Notes: generated by a model not told the origin, from the letters alone. Numbered from the stretch's first letter, positions 1 to 12,686 are shown. The stretch: DNA of 64,000 bases from Beverwykella pulmonaria (GCA_001599595.1 BCHH01000011.1:393894-457893), one strand, 5' to 3'. A program made the numbers and translations.

Positions 1-1
1 C

Positions 2-292
2 GCCGCGCTAGACGACGAGTACGAGAAGAGACAAAAGATCTCCAAGGAGCGCAAGGAGAAGAAGTTCAAGAATAAGCTTAACGATTTGAAGAGGAGGACG
101 AGGGTCGAGGCGTATAAGCGTGCGAGGTTACAGGGGGATGGTGGAGCAGACGTGCAGTTTGGTGACCGGATAAGAGGGATTGGGGAGAAGCATGTGCATG
201 AGTGGGGGAGGAGTGTTCTGGATCCGGAGAGTGGCATGACAAGGAAGACGTGTACGGAGTGTGGGATGGAGGTTGAGGAGCTGGAGTTTTAA
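2..292 (+). CDS. C-terminal part of an unidentified protein with a His/Cys zinc-binding-like tail (5' truncated)
   Basis: The frame is open from the window edge to the TAA at 290-292 and gives 96 residues. The first third is very rich in Lys, Arg and Glu and is probably helical. The last 35 residues hold an H-x-H-x-W motif followed about 20 residues later by C-x2-C-G, then a Glu-rich end. That spacing could form a small zinc site, which is inference. The start lies outside the window, so length and domain order are unknown. I do not recognise the family. It is followed by about 950 bp without a clear gene. Confidence 0.6.
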   Translation, partial: AALDDEYEKRQKISKERKEKKFKNKLNDLKRRTRVEAYKRARLQGDGGADVQFGDRIRGIGEKHVHEWGRSVLDPESGMTRKTCTECGMEVEELEF

Positions 293-1246
293 GGGCGGTA
301 AAACAGCGGAGGATCTATTCAGCATCAAAGAAAAGCATTCAGCTGGGTATGCATTGGTCGCATGCAGATGGTTGGCGCCTTATTGAGAGACAGTTCCGTG
401 CTCACAGGTTGTAATAATGCATAATTCTACCCCTCTTTTGTGCTCTTGTGGGAGGCATACAGGGGGCGTGTGTTCTCTTCTGATGTTACCATCTTCTTTT
501 CTTCCCCTGTCAATTCTGATATTTATGTCGTGGTCTTACTCTGAGCTGGCTATTGCATGCTTCTAGCCCGCCTGATTCTCAACGTGACAAAGGGCAGCAA
601 AGAGACGCGGAAAGACGAAGAGCAGGAGCAAGTAGTTTAGTCATTATTGATGGGTGTAGCATAAAGGGGGATTGGAAGAGCGAAGCTGTGGATTGTTATG
701 GGGCGTGGGTTTCATGGGACGTTCGCGGAGCAAGGCAGTTCTCAAGTTCCACGGTGAATTACTAGTTGATTAGCATTGTACGATAGGAATGAGATGGGAG
801 CAAATGCGGCCAGAGTTGGACATGAGCCTTCGAAGAGAACTTGACAAAGTTGACGATTTGCAATACTCATACACACGTATGCCAGTCCTGTTTGTGCTGG
901 ATGAAATTGCAGAGATGTTCAGCTTAGAAGAATTATGTAGATCAAATGGGACAGAATTACGAATGACGGAAGTGGAAATTGCTCGATTGGCCGACTTCTA
1001 GGCTTGTAAAAAGTCTTTACAGTGCCAGACTCCAGTAATGAAAGCGTCGAAGCGCCGAGCGACAAATCTTTTCAAAATTCATATAGACTGTGGGTATCTG
1101 TTCGTCGTCAGTGATTCAACTTGTGCAAAGAGGGCCGTGTTGCCATACCTAAACTCCAATAACCAAGCTATAATCATGCGGCCTGTGTTGGGCCGTTCTG
1201 CCAAATCCATTGCTCTTCTTTGTTTCCCCTCAACAGCCTACACTCC
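293..1246. other. Intergenic stretch without a supported gene
   Basis: Only short ORFs are present. The longest of interest, 789-1001 (+), starts with ATG and encodes 70 acidic residues. It has no recognisable motif or splice context, so it is not called. The 3' ends of the genes on both sides point into this interval. Confidence 0.5.
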
Positions 1247-1842
1247 CTATCCCCTGGACTTGCCCTCGCCCTCGAATATCCACCGATCGTGCTCTAAGCT
1301 CTGCACCTTCTTCTCCAGGCTTGATTCCAGCGCAGCTTTGATTTCGGCGAGCACTTCTTCATGGACTCATTAGTTAGCTTTGTGAATGTGTCTCAGAACA
1401 TGACATGAAGCGAGACGTACGGGTCTGATCATAATGCTGGTTGTGCTTCCCGTACATTTCAATGAGCTGGTTTTCTTGCTCTGCAACCCCAGCACCTTTA
1501 CATTAATATGTATTCACTATAACTTTTACCTTGAACCCTCCCAGCCCTAGACAAGGACTCAGTTGAACTGGATAGTGACGTACCTCTCTCTTCATCCTCA
1601 GCCTGTATATTATCCACCCCGCGCTTATTCAGACTTGTTGCCGGCGCCGCCATACTGTAGTTCCCTAAGCTATCGCGTTCGACCATCTCATCTTTTGGAT
1701 CTGCCTCTTCGGCGGGTATATGGAGGGAGGAGGTCGCGAGCGCGGGATTGAGGTGTGGGTTTGGGCGGCGCGTTGGCTGGTGGAACATGTGGCGGCGGGG
1801 GGCGGAAGGGTTTGGGGGGCGTGGAGCGCGGCGGATGTCCAT
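1247..1842 (-). CDS. Small coiled-coil protein of unknown function (three exons)
   Basis: Exons are 1842-1584, 1480-1421 and 1356-1247. Both introns have a GTACGT donor, and all junctions keep frame, giving 142 residues. The chosen ATG at 1842 lies in a strong ACCATGG context; a longer frame begins at 1980. The N-terminal 60 residues are Pro/Arg-rich and probably disordered. The C-terminal half is Glu/Gln/Lys-rich with heptad-like spacing and ends near an R-W-I-F-E motif, suggesting a short coiled-coil adaptor or complex subunit. I do not recognise the family. It is divergent from the RAI1-like gene, with about 205 bp between the two ATGs serving as a shared promoter. Confidence 0.6.
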
Positions 1843-2047
1843 GGTGGGAACTGGTTTAGCGGGGGTAGAACGCGAGTTGTGCGGAGGTCGCGGAGCTTTA
1901 GGGATGTTGTTTAGTGTTGTGCGGTGATGGTTGGAATGGCGCGCCGTAGGAAGTGAGGGCGTTTGGTGGGGTTGGAGCATAGCTCGCCTGCATCACCGCC
2001 AGCAATTGGACATAACCACAACTTCTGAGCTCTCACAAGCACGCGGC

Positions 2048-3564
2048 ATGATCATGACTCAACCACAACCAGATCGCGCGTCGCCTATACCCTTTACTCT
2101 CCCACCGAAACCTCCCACACCGACGGGTACAACTCCTGAAGCAGCCACTCCCTCTCCACCACGAAAGAGACCCCGAACGCACGCTCCCAATCCGCGGCCT
2201 GTTCCCTCCAGCACGACTACAGCTACAGCTATCCCCGTTCCTACCATGCCGACATCTGGCACGTCCTCCACATCTAACTCGCCCCCAATCCTCTTCCCAA
2301 TCCAGCCTCTCCACCGCTTCCAAGGCGCATCCGCGAGGATTAAGAGGCCCTGCGAAGTCGCGCACTTCTCCTACAACGACAACCACGAGTACAAGGAAGA
2401 CGAGTCGGGGATAAACTACTACCACCCGCCTCAGATAGGCGCCGATCTGAGGGAAGGATTTGATACGTTTAGGCACTATGAGGACAAAGAGGATCCGCAT
2501 TTGGATAGTTTGTTGAGGGCGCTAATGAGTAGAGAGAAGCGGGGAGAGGAGAGGGTGCAGGCTGATTTTGTGACGTGGAGGGGAATGATGACCAAGGTAT
2601 GGATACTGAGTCGAAGGTTGTGGGTGTGGACGGAGCTAGAGCTGATCCAATCCAGATCCTGATTGCGCCATTCGACTTCTTCGCCCAATTCGACATGTAT
2701 GCCACCATGCACGACGGCACAATTTACATCGAAGAAGACTTTGCTGCCAAAGCCGCTGGCCGCGGTTCCCAGCACAACCGCCCACATCCCCGCAGCCAGA
2801 ACTACAACCCCAACCAGCCCACCCAAGAAATGATGACCTTCTGGGGCTACAAGTTCGAAACACTCTCATTACTCCCCACGCCACCCCCAGATACCCCACC
2901 ATCTGTCATCTCCGCTCGCCCCCAAGCCCCCGTCTCAAACTACGCCCAGCACTGCTCCATCGTCCGTACTGCCTTCGGGCCCTCATCCCTCCTCCTCGGC
3001 GGCGAAGTCGACGGTCTCTGGTCCCCCAAACCTGATCCTACTAAACATCCAGACATACCAATTCCCTGGATCGAGCTCAAGACGTCCGAAGAACTTCCAC
3101 ATCACCGCACCGAACGTGACATACTAAAATTCGAGCGCAAGCTCCTCAAATTCTGGGCACAATCCTTCCTTCTGGGGGTTGGGAAGGTGATTGTTGGGTT
3201 CCGTACCAAGCAGGGCATACTCAGAGGTGTGGATGTGTATGAGACGAGCCAAATACCAGGTATGGTGAGAAGAGGGACCCAATGCTGGGATGGGAACACA
3301 TGCATAAATTTTGCGACAGCTTTTTTGGCGCACCTAAAGGAGACTATCACTGATGAAGGGGTGTATAAGATCACGCTGCGGAAGAAGGGAGGTGTGATTG
3401 AGGTGCAGAAGGTGCAAGACAAGGGGACGGGCGGTATTTTAAGCCAGGAGTTTCTAGAGTGGAGGACGAAGCGAAGAATGGAGAAGGAAGAGAAGAAGAC
3501 GGAGAAGGAGCCGGAGAGGAGTGAGGGACCCGTTGTGGGTGACACTTTCGTCACCACTACTTGA
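2048..3564 (+). CDS. RAI1: RAI1/DXO-family decapping and pyrophosphohydrolase protein
   Basis: Exons 2048-2596 and 2656-3564 are joined by a 59-nt intron and give 485 residues. Members of this family remove incomplete 5' caps or pyrophosphate from RNA and, in fungi, bind the nuclear 5'-3' exonuclease Rat1. Residues 1-100 are a Pro/Ser/Thr-rich extension. The conserved part then carries the family signature: a Y-H-P-P motif, a T-W-R-G-x-M-T-K segment across the intron, G-G-E-V-D-G near residues 298-303 (E300 and D302 as metal ligands) and I-E-L-K-T near 322-326 (E323, K325). About 40 charged residues follow the core. The catalytic acids visible here are all present. The family call is firm; binding to Rat1 is inferred from orthologues. 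Confidence 0.93.
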
Positions 3565-3862
3565 TAAAGGTGTTTCGACATGTTGGGATTGGGATTTGGG
3601 AATAGGCGCAGGGATCGAGCTTAGGAGTTGGCTCTGCGGAAAAGACAATTGGGAAATTTGAAACGGGTTTATCATTCAGGGAATGAGGATACAGTATACC
3701 CGGTCAAAATGCATTAGTCAAATTTCATCTTGTGCAGAACTTCTTCCGCTTCAAGTCTAGAGTTCTACAGAGAAGCCATAATATGTATGCATGATGAACC
3801 TAACACCGGCGCTAAAATCACTAAACCTCAAAACTAGAATAGCAGCAAAAGCAACCACGACC

Positions 3863-6455
3863 CTATCTAATCCCAAACCTCGATCCCACCAGATTCGCAA
3901 ACCGCTCACTAGTCTTACTCCCCGCCGTGGTCGGACTCTGCGCTGCGACCGCCGCCCCCTCAGCAACCTTCTCAATCAGCACCGCCCCCTTGTAACTATC
4001 CACATTGCCGTACTTCCTATTCCTCTGTGCGACATCAAAGAATTCATCCGAGTTATCTGTCTGCATAAGCGCCACCGTTTGCATCAGCTCATCCAAGTTA
4101 CCCATTAGGATAGGGTTCCCAAGGGATTCCACGAAAGAGGCGAGGAACGCGGTGTCTTTTGCGAGGGCGGCTACGGCGCATGGCGTTATGCGTTTTACGG
4201 ACTCGTCGAGGGTGAGGGATAGGATGGCGGTGGATGCGTGGGAGAGGGCATCAAAGTAAATGAATTCTTTTATGTCAGTGGGGAGGGCGAGGAGGACACT
4301 GTTCATGATATTCGACAAGTACCGCGTGAGTTCTCGCATGTACTCGCTGGGCTCAGAAACGAGCTTCGTCGCCATCCAATCGTACTCTGCTGTTTCGATC
4401 AGATCGTCGATCTTGGAATTTACTAGTTCGAAGATTCGGTCCGATGCCGTTTTCTTGGCTGTCTTGAATTGCTCAGTTGCTTGGAGAACAATAGGACCGG
4501 TTGCTGAGGGAGAAGAGCGCGCTTGGAAAAGCAAATCTTGAAGCTCGGAACATGCGGTTTCGAAGTGCTCGAGGTTGGTGAGGATTTGCACGATTTGGCC
4601 AGGGTATTGCGAGGAGAGGCGCTCGACGAGAGATTGGCAGACTTTTTCGCAGAGGAGTTCGTCTAGGGACTGGGGGAGTAGTGTTAGAAGGAGCTCGTCA
4701 AGTAAGTGCAGGATGTTGCTTACTGTTCGAAGGGTCTCATCGATTACGGTAGACTTCTGGAAGTAATCGTCGGAGAAGAGGTAGATCTGGTTGAGGAAGT
4801 TCCGAATGTCGATGCAGCATAGTGGATACATCTGTGAGAATGGCAGAACACATGGGAAGCTTTTGCAGATGGTTAGAAATGAAAAAAACTAGGTTGGGAG
4901 TTCAAGAATCATACGTGAGTTCGTCGCGTTCTTTGTCTGGAGTGTACCAGCTTACAGTCACGACCTTGTCGTACTCTTCTATGCTATTGATAGGCATAGG
5001 CATGTAATCGTCAGTCGTGACAATTTCGAGGAAATCGTCGCTGAAACGCTGTTTGAGAAGTTCAGAGTATTTCTCGAAGAGGGTAAGAAGTAAAGTAGTC
5101 ATGGCAGATACGGAGTAGCCCCATTTCTAGATGTCTGATTAATAGTTGCTTATGAACCCTCATTTTGGAAACTCACCTCCATGGTCAACATAAACAGGGC
5201 AATTCGACCTTTGATCTTCAGGAGAAGCTCATCGCTATCTACTTTAGGCAAAGAATTTGCAATGAGCGTGATGGCGCTCTGGCACATTGAGTCCCACAGC
5301 TCATCTACCTAAACGACTATGAGCAGAGTCCTGCTGCCAAACGGTGCTTTCGTACTTACATCGGATAGCTGCCGGAAGTTGTTTGTTTTGGCTATAGTTG
5401 CTTTCTCAATAATTGCAAAGCCCGCAATGCTCTCTAACAGGCTGCTAATATCCCCACACTCCGGATCCAGTAGATCTAATGTGGTAGGGATAATCAAGTC
5501 CTTCTGGCTACGTCTTGTAGAAGCATACTCGGTTCTGAAGAAGTCGCGTTTTCCGAGGGTGTGGTGGATATGCATGGCCTCAAATAACGGCGTGAACTCG
5601 ATATTGATTTCAGCCTCGTCATTGTTCAGAATATCAAATTCGTCGGTCTCGTCAGCAACCAGTTCCATGGCAGAGTTTAGCCTGAATTTCGCGAATCGCT
5701 GATCTGCCTGCGCTCTCTCCTGATGTCGCGTCCGACGCACGTCCGTGTAGTAGAATGCAACTTCACCCAAGAATTGTGACGATTCTCGAATGCGGAAGAG
5801 CCAGGTGTTCAGATCCGCCATGACAGCCTCTCCGATTAATTTCTGGGTCGCTGGAACAGATTTCTCAATCATTTCTGCGATCTTGTACCGGCTGACTTCT
5901 TTCAAATGGATCGTCTGCAGCTCGTCCAAAGAGCGCAATGCTGCGTAGTGGTTCTTCTCTTTCAGGAGATCTACGACCTGATTCGCGAGTCGGAGCACAT
6001 CTAGACACGCACTAAGCGCCTGGTTGGCTTCATCAATATTCTGGCGAACACCACGGGAGTCCACCAGCGACTTCTTTTGCGCGGCGAGGGTCTCAATGCT
6101 CTGCTGAATGGACTCGTTGAGCTCGAGGATCTGAGTCGTCATCTGGACTGTTCCTTCCCGGACTTGGAGTAGCGAATTCACTGAGCTGACAAACTCTTGA
6201 TGGTTGGCATTACATATCCTTTCGATCTCATTCTCTCGATCTTTGGCAAATTGGTCGAAGGATTGCTTGAGTTGGTTCGAGTAGCGGCCATCTTTCATCA
6301 CAGATACCAGCTGCTCAATGTAGTCAGAGTCCGATGTAGATTGTGAAATCTATCCTATGTCAGCAAGGGAGGTATATCTTTACGTTTGCGCTAGGAATAG
6401 CTACTTGTTTGATGGCCACGAAGAGGTCATCCCCGGAGTCCACGGCGGAAGGCAT
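3863..6455 (-). CDS. SEC15: Exocyst complex subunit Sec15
   Basis: Five exons (6455-6405, 6349-5360, 5308-5177, 5126-4915, 4859-3863) join in frame to 793 residues, close to the usual fungal length. Introns are 51-56 nt. Sec15 is an exocyst subunit that links the Rab GTPase Sec4 on secretory vesicles to the tethering complex at the plasma membrane. The N-terminal half is a long helical, coiled-coil-rich region. The C-terminal half has the conserved M-Y-P-L-C-C-I-D-I-R-N-F-L-N-Q block next to the exon 4/5 junction and the typical helical-bundle composition. The exon 5 acceptor was set at 4859, because that restores the conserved F-P-C-V-L-P-F-S-Q lead-in. It is divergent from LYS9 and convergent with RAI1. 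Confidence 0.95.
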
Positions 6456-6812
6456 AACGAGGGCGGTCTGACCGACTCAACACAAACAAACTGGTAAATT
6501 TTGAGTGATTATGAAGTGCTACAGCATGCAGAGCGTCGGAAGTTTTGTTCGAAATGGCGTGGAGTAAAGTGGTCGAGGTTGAGGATGCAACGCGGTCGTT
6601 CACTGTGAAGCCTAACGCGCGTTTCGGAATTAATCCGGCACTAACCGATCTCCAAGTCACGTGCCCAAACCGCCACTTCAGAGCGATGACGGAGTGGAGT
6701 GCACCCCGCTAAAGATTTGTGAACTCCGACCGGAGTCAACAAGAATTCTTTATATTGGCGACAACGCGCTTTGCAACCCACAAAAACATTCACACACACA
6801 CAATCACTCAAC
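6456..6812. promoter_or_regulatory. Shared promoter region of SEC15 and LYS9
   Basis: These 357 bp separate the two divergent start codons. A TTTATATTGG stretch near 6747-6756 could act as a TATA-like element for LYS9, and a CA-rich tract lies just before its ATG. I see no convincing consensus site for a specific regulator. Confidence 0.5.
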
Positions 6813-8414
6813 ATGGACGCAGTAATCAGTGAGTGCTTGCTCCTGTGCAATTGAGGCCTAGCTAACTCAAAATCGACAAATTCGAAGCTGTCCTTGGCAG
6901 CGTTAGTGGGCTTTCCCAGTAAGTGCAACAACACCTTTCTGCGTTTACAGTATTGCGTTATCTAACAGGCTTAGTTCGGTTCTGCTACTCGGTGCAGGCT
7001 TTGTGTATGTCCATGCACTCTCTAGACGTATACGCCCACTGATAATGAGCGAAGAACGCGCCCAACTGCAGAGATTCTCGGAAACTCGGGCATCAAAGTC
7101 ACTGTTGCTTGCAGGACTCTAGAGAAGGCACAGGCTTTGGCCAAGGGCATCAAGAATGCCACCGCCATCAGCGTGAGCATAATATGCCACATTTACCTTG
7201 CTCCACTTGCTCATTTTTTCTAGCTTGATGTCGACAGCGAAGCCGCCCTCGACGCTGAGGTTGCTAAGGTTGACGTCGTCATTAGCTTGATTCCCTACAC
7301 CCACCACGCGACCGTTATCAAATCTGCTATCCGCAACAAGAAGAATGTCGTCACAACCTCCTACGTCTCCCCTGCCATGATGGAGCTTGACGCTCAGGCA
7401 AAGGAGGCTGGCATAACCGTCATGAACGAGATTGGTCTCGATCCTGGAATCGACCACCTCTCCGCTGTTCTTACCATTGACGAGGTCCACAAGGCAGGAG
7501 GCAAGGTCCTTTCATTCCTCTCCTACTGCGGTGGTCTTCCTGCCCCAGAGGCTTCGGACAACCCGCTCGGATACAAGTTCTCATGGAGCTCGCGCGGTGT
7601 GTTGCTAGCATTGAGAAATGCAGCCAAGTTCTACAAGGATGGCAAGGTCGTGGAGGTTGAGGGACCGGCACTGATGGCGGAGGCCAAGCCATACTTCATC
7701 TACCCTGGATACGCCTTCGTTGCATACCCAAATCGCGACTCAACTCCCTACAAAGAGCGCTACAACATTCCCGAGGCCCAGACGATTATCCGTGGCACGC
7801 TCCGCTACCAAGGTTTCCCTGAATACATCAAGGCTCTTGTCGACATTGGTTTCCTCTCTGAGGAGTCCAAGGACTTCCTTAAGGCGGGCACGACACGCGC
7901 CTGGAAGGACGCCACTGTAAAGATTGTGGGAGCGACTAGCGACAAAGAAGAGGACATTATCGCAGCCATTGACTCCAAGACGAAATTCGCAAGCACAGAG
8001 GAGAAAAACCGCATTCTCGACGGCCTCCGGTGGATCGGTCTGTTCTCCAGCCAGGAGATCACCCCTCGTGAGAACCCACTTGATACTCTCTGCGCGACTC
8101 TCGAGCAGAAGATGCAGTATGAGGAAGGCGAACGTGATTTTGTCATGCTGCAGCACAAGTTCGAGATTGAGAACAAGGACGGCAGCAAGGAGACGCGTAC
8201 CTCGACTCTTGCCGAGTATGGCGACCCCAAGGGATACTCGGCCATGGCCAAGTTGGTCGGTGTGCCGTGCGCAGTTGCGGTGCAACAGGTACTTGATGGA
8301 ACCATTAAGGAGAAGGGCATCTTGGCGCCCATGTCGCCGGAGATTTGTGCGCCGTTGATGAAGACGTTGACCAAGCAGTATGGCATCGAGTTCAGGGAGA
8401 AGACCATCTTGTAG
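6813..8414 (+). CDS. LYS9: Saccharopine dehydrogenase (NADP+, L-glutamate-forming)
   Basis: Five exons (6813-6828, 6888-6918, 6975-7004, 7055-7172, 7224-8414) join in frame to 461 residues, with four introns of 50-59 nt crowded at the 5' end. The enzyme condenses glutamate with alpha-aminoadipate semialdehyde to saccharopine, the penultimate step of the fungal alpha-aminoadipate lysine pathway in the cytosol. The N-terminus carries the Rossmann nucleotide-binding motif L-L-L-G-A-G-F-V, split across exons 3 and 4. Further on are S-L-I-P-Y-T-H-H and N-E-I-G-L-D-P-G-I-D-H, both hallmarks of the family. Length fits. The tiny first exons were chosen because they restore the Rossmann strand and keep frame. 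Confidence 0.95.
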
Positions 8415-8557
8415 ACCAGATAACGGGAAAAGGGAAATGGAAAGCGCGGATAGGTAAAATCCGGTCTATGAGTAGACAAAACCTTCAGTGGAAATGAAAA
8501 CAACCGTCTCTGGCTTCCCATAAACGCAACTCGATTATGTATTTGTAAATGCTTCTC

Positions 8558-9656
8558 TCAGTCCAGCCCTGCTGCCGCCGGCGCACCAACGGACTTCTTC
8601 TCTTTCTTTCCACCACCTCCCAGCCCACCGCCCATGAACATGTTCCCTATCATATCCATCATCGGGTTTCCCTGCCTCGGCATCTTAATCCCAAAGTACA
8701 TCTCCCCAATCTGATCCAACGCCTCGCCCCAATTCGTCTCCTTCAGATGAGCCGCATAATGACTCTTCAATTGCCTATACAACGCGGCCTCGCCCCTCTC
8801 GACAGCCAAAAGTAACAGCCCCAGAAAATTGAGCAACGGCAGGCTCGGATATACCCGCAAATCTGAGGAGGACGTCGAGACTTCTTGTACTACCAGATTG
8901 GACTTCTGAGCGAGCCGCGAGGTGAAGAGGAGAAAGAACTTGTTTCCAGCACGCAGGTTCCCGGTGAGGAGGTAGGGGAGAACGGCACGCGCGGCATAGA
9001 GGGGAGCCGTGTGTGACTCGTCGGATGCGTACCAGGAGTATTCGAGCGTGGCGAGGGTTTCGGGCGAGTCTTTGGTGCCGAGGATGAGATGCCGTTCTGC
9101 ATCGTAGGGCTCGAGATCTATTTATTCCCACCAGTTAGTATATATCCATTCAAACTCACAGATCTCCTCGCATTGATTGTACATACCATCGGCATACAAC
9201 GACCCCGCCACATGATGCACCTCCGGGTCTCCCGCAGGAAACTCTCCAAACTTGCTACTCCACGCCACCATCTCATTGACAAACTTCTTGCGCGTTGGTT
9301 CGTCCTTGGGGAATGCGCGTAGCAGGCTCAACAGCTTCCCCTTGCTCCCTGCATCCGGTGCCACTTCGCCCTTGCTATACACATCGAGTAGGAACACGCA
9401 GAGGTCGCCGCCGGACCCGCCCTGTCCAGCTTTTAGCAGCGAGAGCGCTCCGGAGAAGAGGATGTCCACCGCAGCGGCCCAGTTGGATTGTTTGACATAG
9501 CGAGAGGCGATTACGCGGAGTTGCTGGTGCGCTTCGTAATATGCGCCCTCGGCGATTCTGTGGAGGTTAGCTAGGGTAGAGAGGCTAGGAGGACGGTGAG
9601 AATTACTTTTCTTGCTGCCGCGCTATTGTCTTTTCTATTTTGGAGGTTGCGGACAT
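8558..9656 (-). CDS. GET4: GET4-like protein of the tail-anchored protein insertion pathway
   Basis: Exons 9656-9607, 9557-9187 and 9117-8558 give 326 residues, matching the family. Get4 pairs with Get5 and bridges Sgt2 to the ATPase Get3, handing tail-anchored membrane proteins to the ER route. The N-terminus has A-R-Q-Q-E-K-I-A-E-G-A-Y-Y-E-A-H-Q-Q-L-R, the first alpha-helical repeat, followed by repeats typical of this alpha-solenoid. The last 30 residues are Gly/Met/Lys-rich. The first intron (49 nt) splits a lysine codon. It is convergent with LYS9, with 143 bp between the stop codons. Confidence 0.92.
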
Positions 9657-11018
9657 CGTGAAGGTAGATATAGTGAGGGAGGTGTTGTTGCAAAGATGAG
9701 GGCTTCAAAAGTTGAGTTGAACGTTAGACTGCTCTGCGATGACGCACAGACGTTCCGCCCCGCCTTCCAGCTAGAACAGCAAGAAACTCAAGATGATTTA
9801 TTCGTGGCAAATGAAAAAGTAAGAAATACATGCTGACATCAAATTTCTCTACGTTTGCCTACTCTGGCAGGAAAGAAAAGTAAAAGAGGAATTCTGCAGG
9901 AATGCAGATTTTCTCTCACCAAAAAAATGTCTCCGCTCCCAGAATCGCAGTAGGGACCTTCAGGTATTCTGAGATGATATCACAGCCCGACGTGATAAAC
10001 CAACTACACCAAGCGGAGATTGTTTTTTTTTCAATCTGCAGTATTGCTACTGCGCTCTTGAGTCGACCCAACTATAATTTCTTGTAGGGCTTGTCATCGA
10101 ATATGACGAATTTCGAGAATAGATAATATATATTCGGTTATCAGATACAGATAGCAGAAAAACAACATAAAATAAAGGACTTTGAGAATACGTAGCACAC
10201 TAAGAAGGCAGTGTTGATTAAGCAATTCACATTATTTAGGCGGCCGGCGCTGGCAGAACGAGCAACCATAGTGTTGCCGCTAACGAACCCTGTCCCACCA
10301 ACATCAATCTCAACACCACATAGTCCAGCCCTGCATCACTAAAGTGATCTTTTTACCAAGTAAGTGAGTTGGGGTATATCACGATGCAGCTCAAGCAAGT
10401 GTACTGTGGACCTGGCAGCTTGACTAAAATCTTATCATTCCTTCACCCTCTACACAATGGGTCATTATCTAAGAGGAATTCCGTTCGCCATGTCTTCTAG
10501 ACCAGCAAAAATGTCCTAGGTAGAAAAAACACATTTTTTCACAAAAATGGATGTCTTCGGTTCTTTGTTCAATTTCTTGCATTGTTCCGCTCAGGATATT
10601 CTCAGTACAACCCCCTCACCATAATAGAAAGTGTGCTATACGATCAATACGTTGACTATCTCTACGACTTACCTATGTCTAGCACAACTTTGCGCACGAA
10701 AACTTCAAAAATACATACAACTGCTTCGACACCAACATTCCAAGTTGGTTCAATGGAAGCAATGAATTCGGAACTTATTGTATGTACATGCATGCCTCCT
10801 TGACTAGGACTTGAATCTCAGGGGCACCGTGGTGTATCTCCCGTTCCAACACTCAGAATTTTCTTCAGTTTCGTCCTCACTTGCTCGTAGTCAACGATCA
10901 AATTATCAAGCACGGATACTAGATCAACGGGAGTCAAGACTGTGCTATAGGAGGAATATTGACATTGGATGCCAAAACTAGAAATTTACTCATAGCCCTG
11001 ACCAAAATCCTTTCTTTG
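9657..11018. other. AT-rich intergenic stretch
   Basis: No frame longer than about 75 codons has coding character. Many stops occur in all frames, and T/A runs are frequent. It leads into the decayed gene that follows, so its 3' end may include further remnants of that gene. Confidence 0.5.
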
Positions 11019-12686
11019 ATAGCTTCAGTGCAGTTTTGGAATTTGATCGCCTTCCTCTACCGCCAGGTTTGGGTGAATGCGACTCCCTCAAGCTGACTCA
11101 TTGGCAACAACAGGTCTTTACTTCGAACCAGTCTCACTTGCACATCATTGGTAGCAGACCCGATAGAATTACGGTGCACCTGGAGAAAGAAAGCCGAATG
11201 TCCATTCCTCTGGCGTTTGCTACTTGGAGTGTACCTCTTTCCTTCGTTGTTACGGCCATTGCTGGTGAGATCTTAAGCTTTTACTTTGTGTCAACCTCGA
11301 GCCTTGAGATCCTTGTAGTCATCCCACTCTATCGAAAAATCAACTTCATGAGTCTGCTAGAAAAGCAGCCAGGCGTGACTACGCTTTGGGGAAGTCTACA
11401 CAAGGTGGTGGGGACATATGTCGAGACTTATGCTGATTCTGTCTCTATCCCCGCATCGTGCCGCAACGTCTTTACGAAGCCTAACATACCGTTCAAAATG
11501 GAGGATGTTTCGTGTCCGTGGGCGCCGTCAATGTGTCTAGAGGGCAACTCTCTTGCGATCTCAATGGACTCTGGCCTCCTGGACTTGAATATGCATTCCG
11601 GGGTGAACTTAAAACAAAGAAATATGGCCCCGTTTCACAATAAGGCCGTATATAACATCTTACCTCTTGCAGGACACGCGGTGATACGTCAAAGTACCGA
11701 CTATGCAAATCATGCTCAGTCTCAGTCAACCATGACTCTCACATACACCTATACACCTTCGAGTATTCCGACTTTTAATGCCTCATTCATAATTGGTTCA
11801 GGCCATGCCGACAGCAATAATCGGGCTTAGTAAAGTGAAATCTATTCTTTTGCCCTTTGCCAATCTGTTTAACAATTCTGCTTCTGCACTACGAGGTCGC
11901 AAGATGTAGCATGGAAATAGCAATCTAGGGGATGAAGGTTTTGTAGCAAGGTTATTTCCGGAGCTACCGAATGACCAATGGGTCAAAGAAGTCGTAAGAT
12001 GGTAAGTTTTGCGCTTTCAGTATTCTAACTACGCTGTCCGGTTCTGCGGCTGCTCCGAAGTTAGTGACAATGAGGCACGTAACTATGCGAATCTTCCAAA
12101 AACAACTGGGAAGGAGAGCTTTGAAATCAGCAAAGATGCGTAAATCTGGTGGCTTTGTGTAAGTCAATATCTTGTCATACTTTGCGGCGCTGCCTTGATC
12201 ATCATTTTAAACCCACCCATTCGGGTACGTTGTCAGAATATCAACGTGTTCGGACTATCATTCATCATCACATTCTCGCTCGTGACAAACACTCATCAAA
12301 ATAACGCTCATTTAATTCCTCATATTCCTAAGCCGATTCCGACATACACTAGCTCCGCGACTCAATCACTGGGTTCAAGATTGAATCTTTCAGCTTAGAT
12401 GGCGAGCATTCAGCGCTCATGGAGGAGGCGATTGGATTGATCTTGAAGAAGATATCTCATCCACTGTCACAGGGGAGTTCCTCCCCGAGTGGACCTTCTA
12501 TTCGTGGCATATGGACATGCCCATGACCCCGGAGTCCGCTTCGGTCACAAGTTCTGATAAGGCATATAAATACGATGACCCCACCAGCCCAATTTCGAGA
12601 GCTGCGCTGATAGAAATTGAAAGTGTTTTAAGGAATGATAATGTGCCCATGAAGAATTTGGCACCGCTTGTGCAACATAACCTCTG
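11019..12686 (+). pseudogene. Decayed gene for a fungal membrane protein with a large extracellular loop
   Basis: Protein-like segments lie in several frames. From 11036 to 11830 one frame gives 264 residues with hydrophobic segments and C-P-W-A-P-S-M-C, then a D-S-G-L-L-D-L-N segment and an H-N-K-A-V-Y motif. Around 11930-12000 another frame reads L-P-N-D-Q-W-V-K-E-V, and near 12225-12280 another reads R-C-Q-N-I-N-V-F-G-L-S-F followed by a membrane segment. This order of loop cysteines, (D/N)-x-Q-W motif and RCQ plus membrane helix matches a common family of uncharacterised ascomycete membrane proteins. Stops and frame changes separate the pieces, and no splice set joins them. Residual acidic coding sequence runs to the TGA at 12684-12686. 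Confidence 0.55.

Noticed and set aside
553..1001. Two 70-codon plus-strand frames (553-765 and 789-1001)
   Set aside because: No motif, no splice partner and no conserved composition; random frames of this length are expected.
2033..2500. Long minus-strand frame opposite RAI1
   Set aside because: It overlaps a firmly identified gene and its Arg/Gly/Val-rich sequence is the shadow of Pro/Ser-rich coding DNA.
7471..8521. Minus-strand frames opposite LYS9
   Set aside because: They lie antisense to a complete, conserved gene and show no domain.
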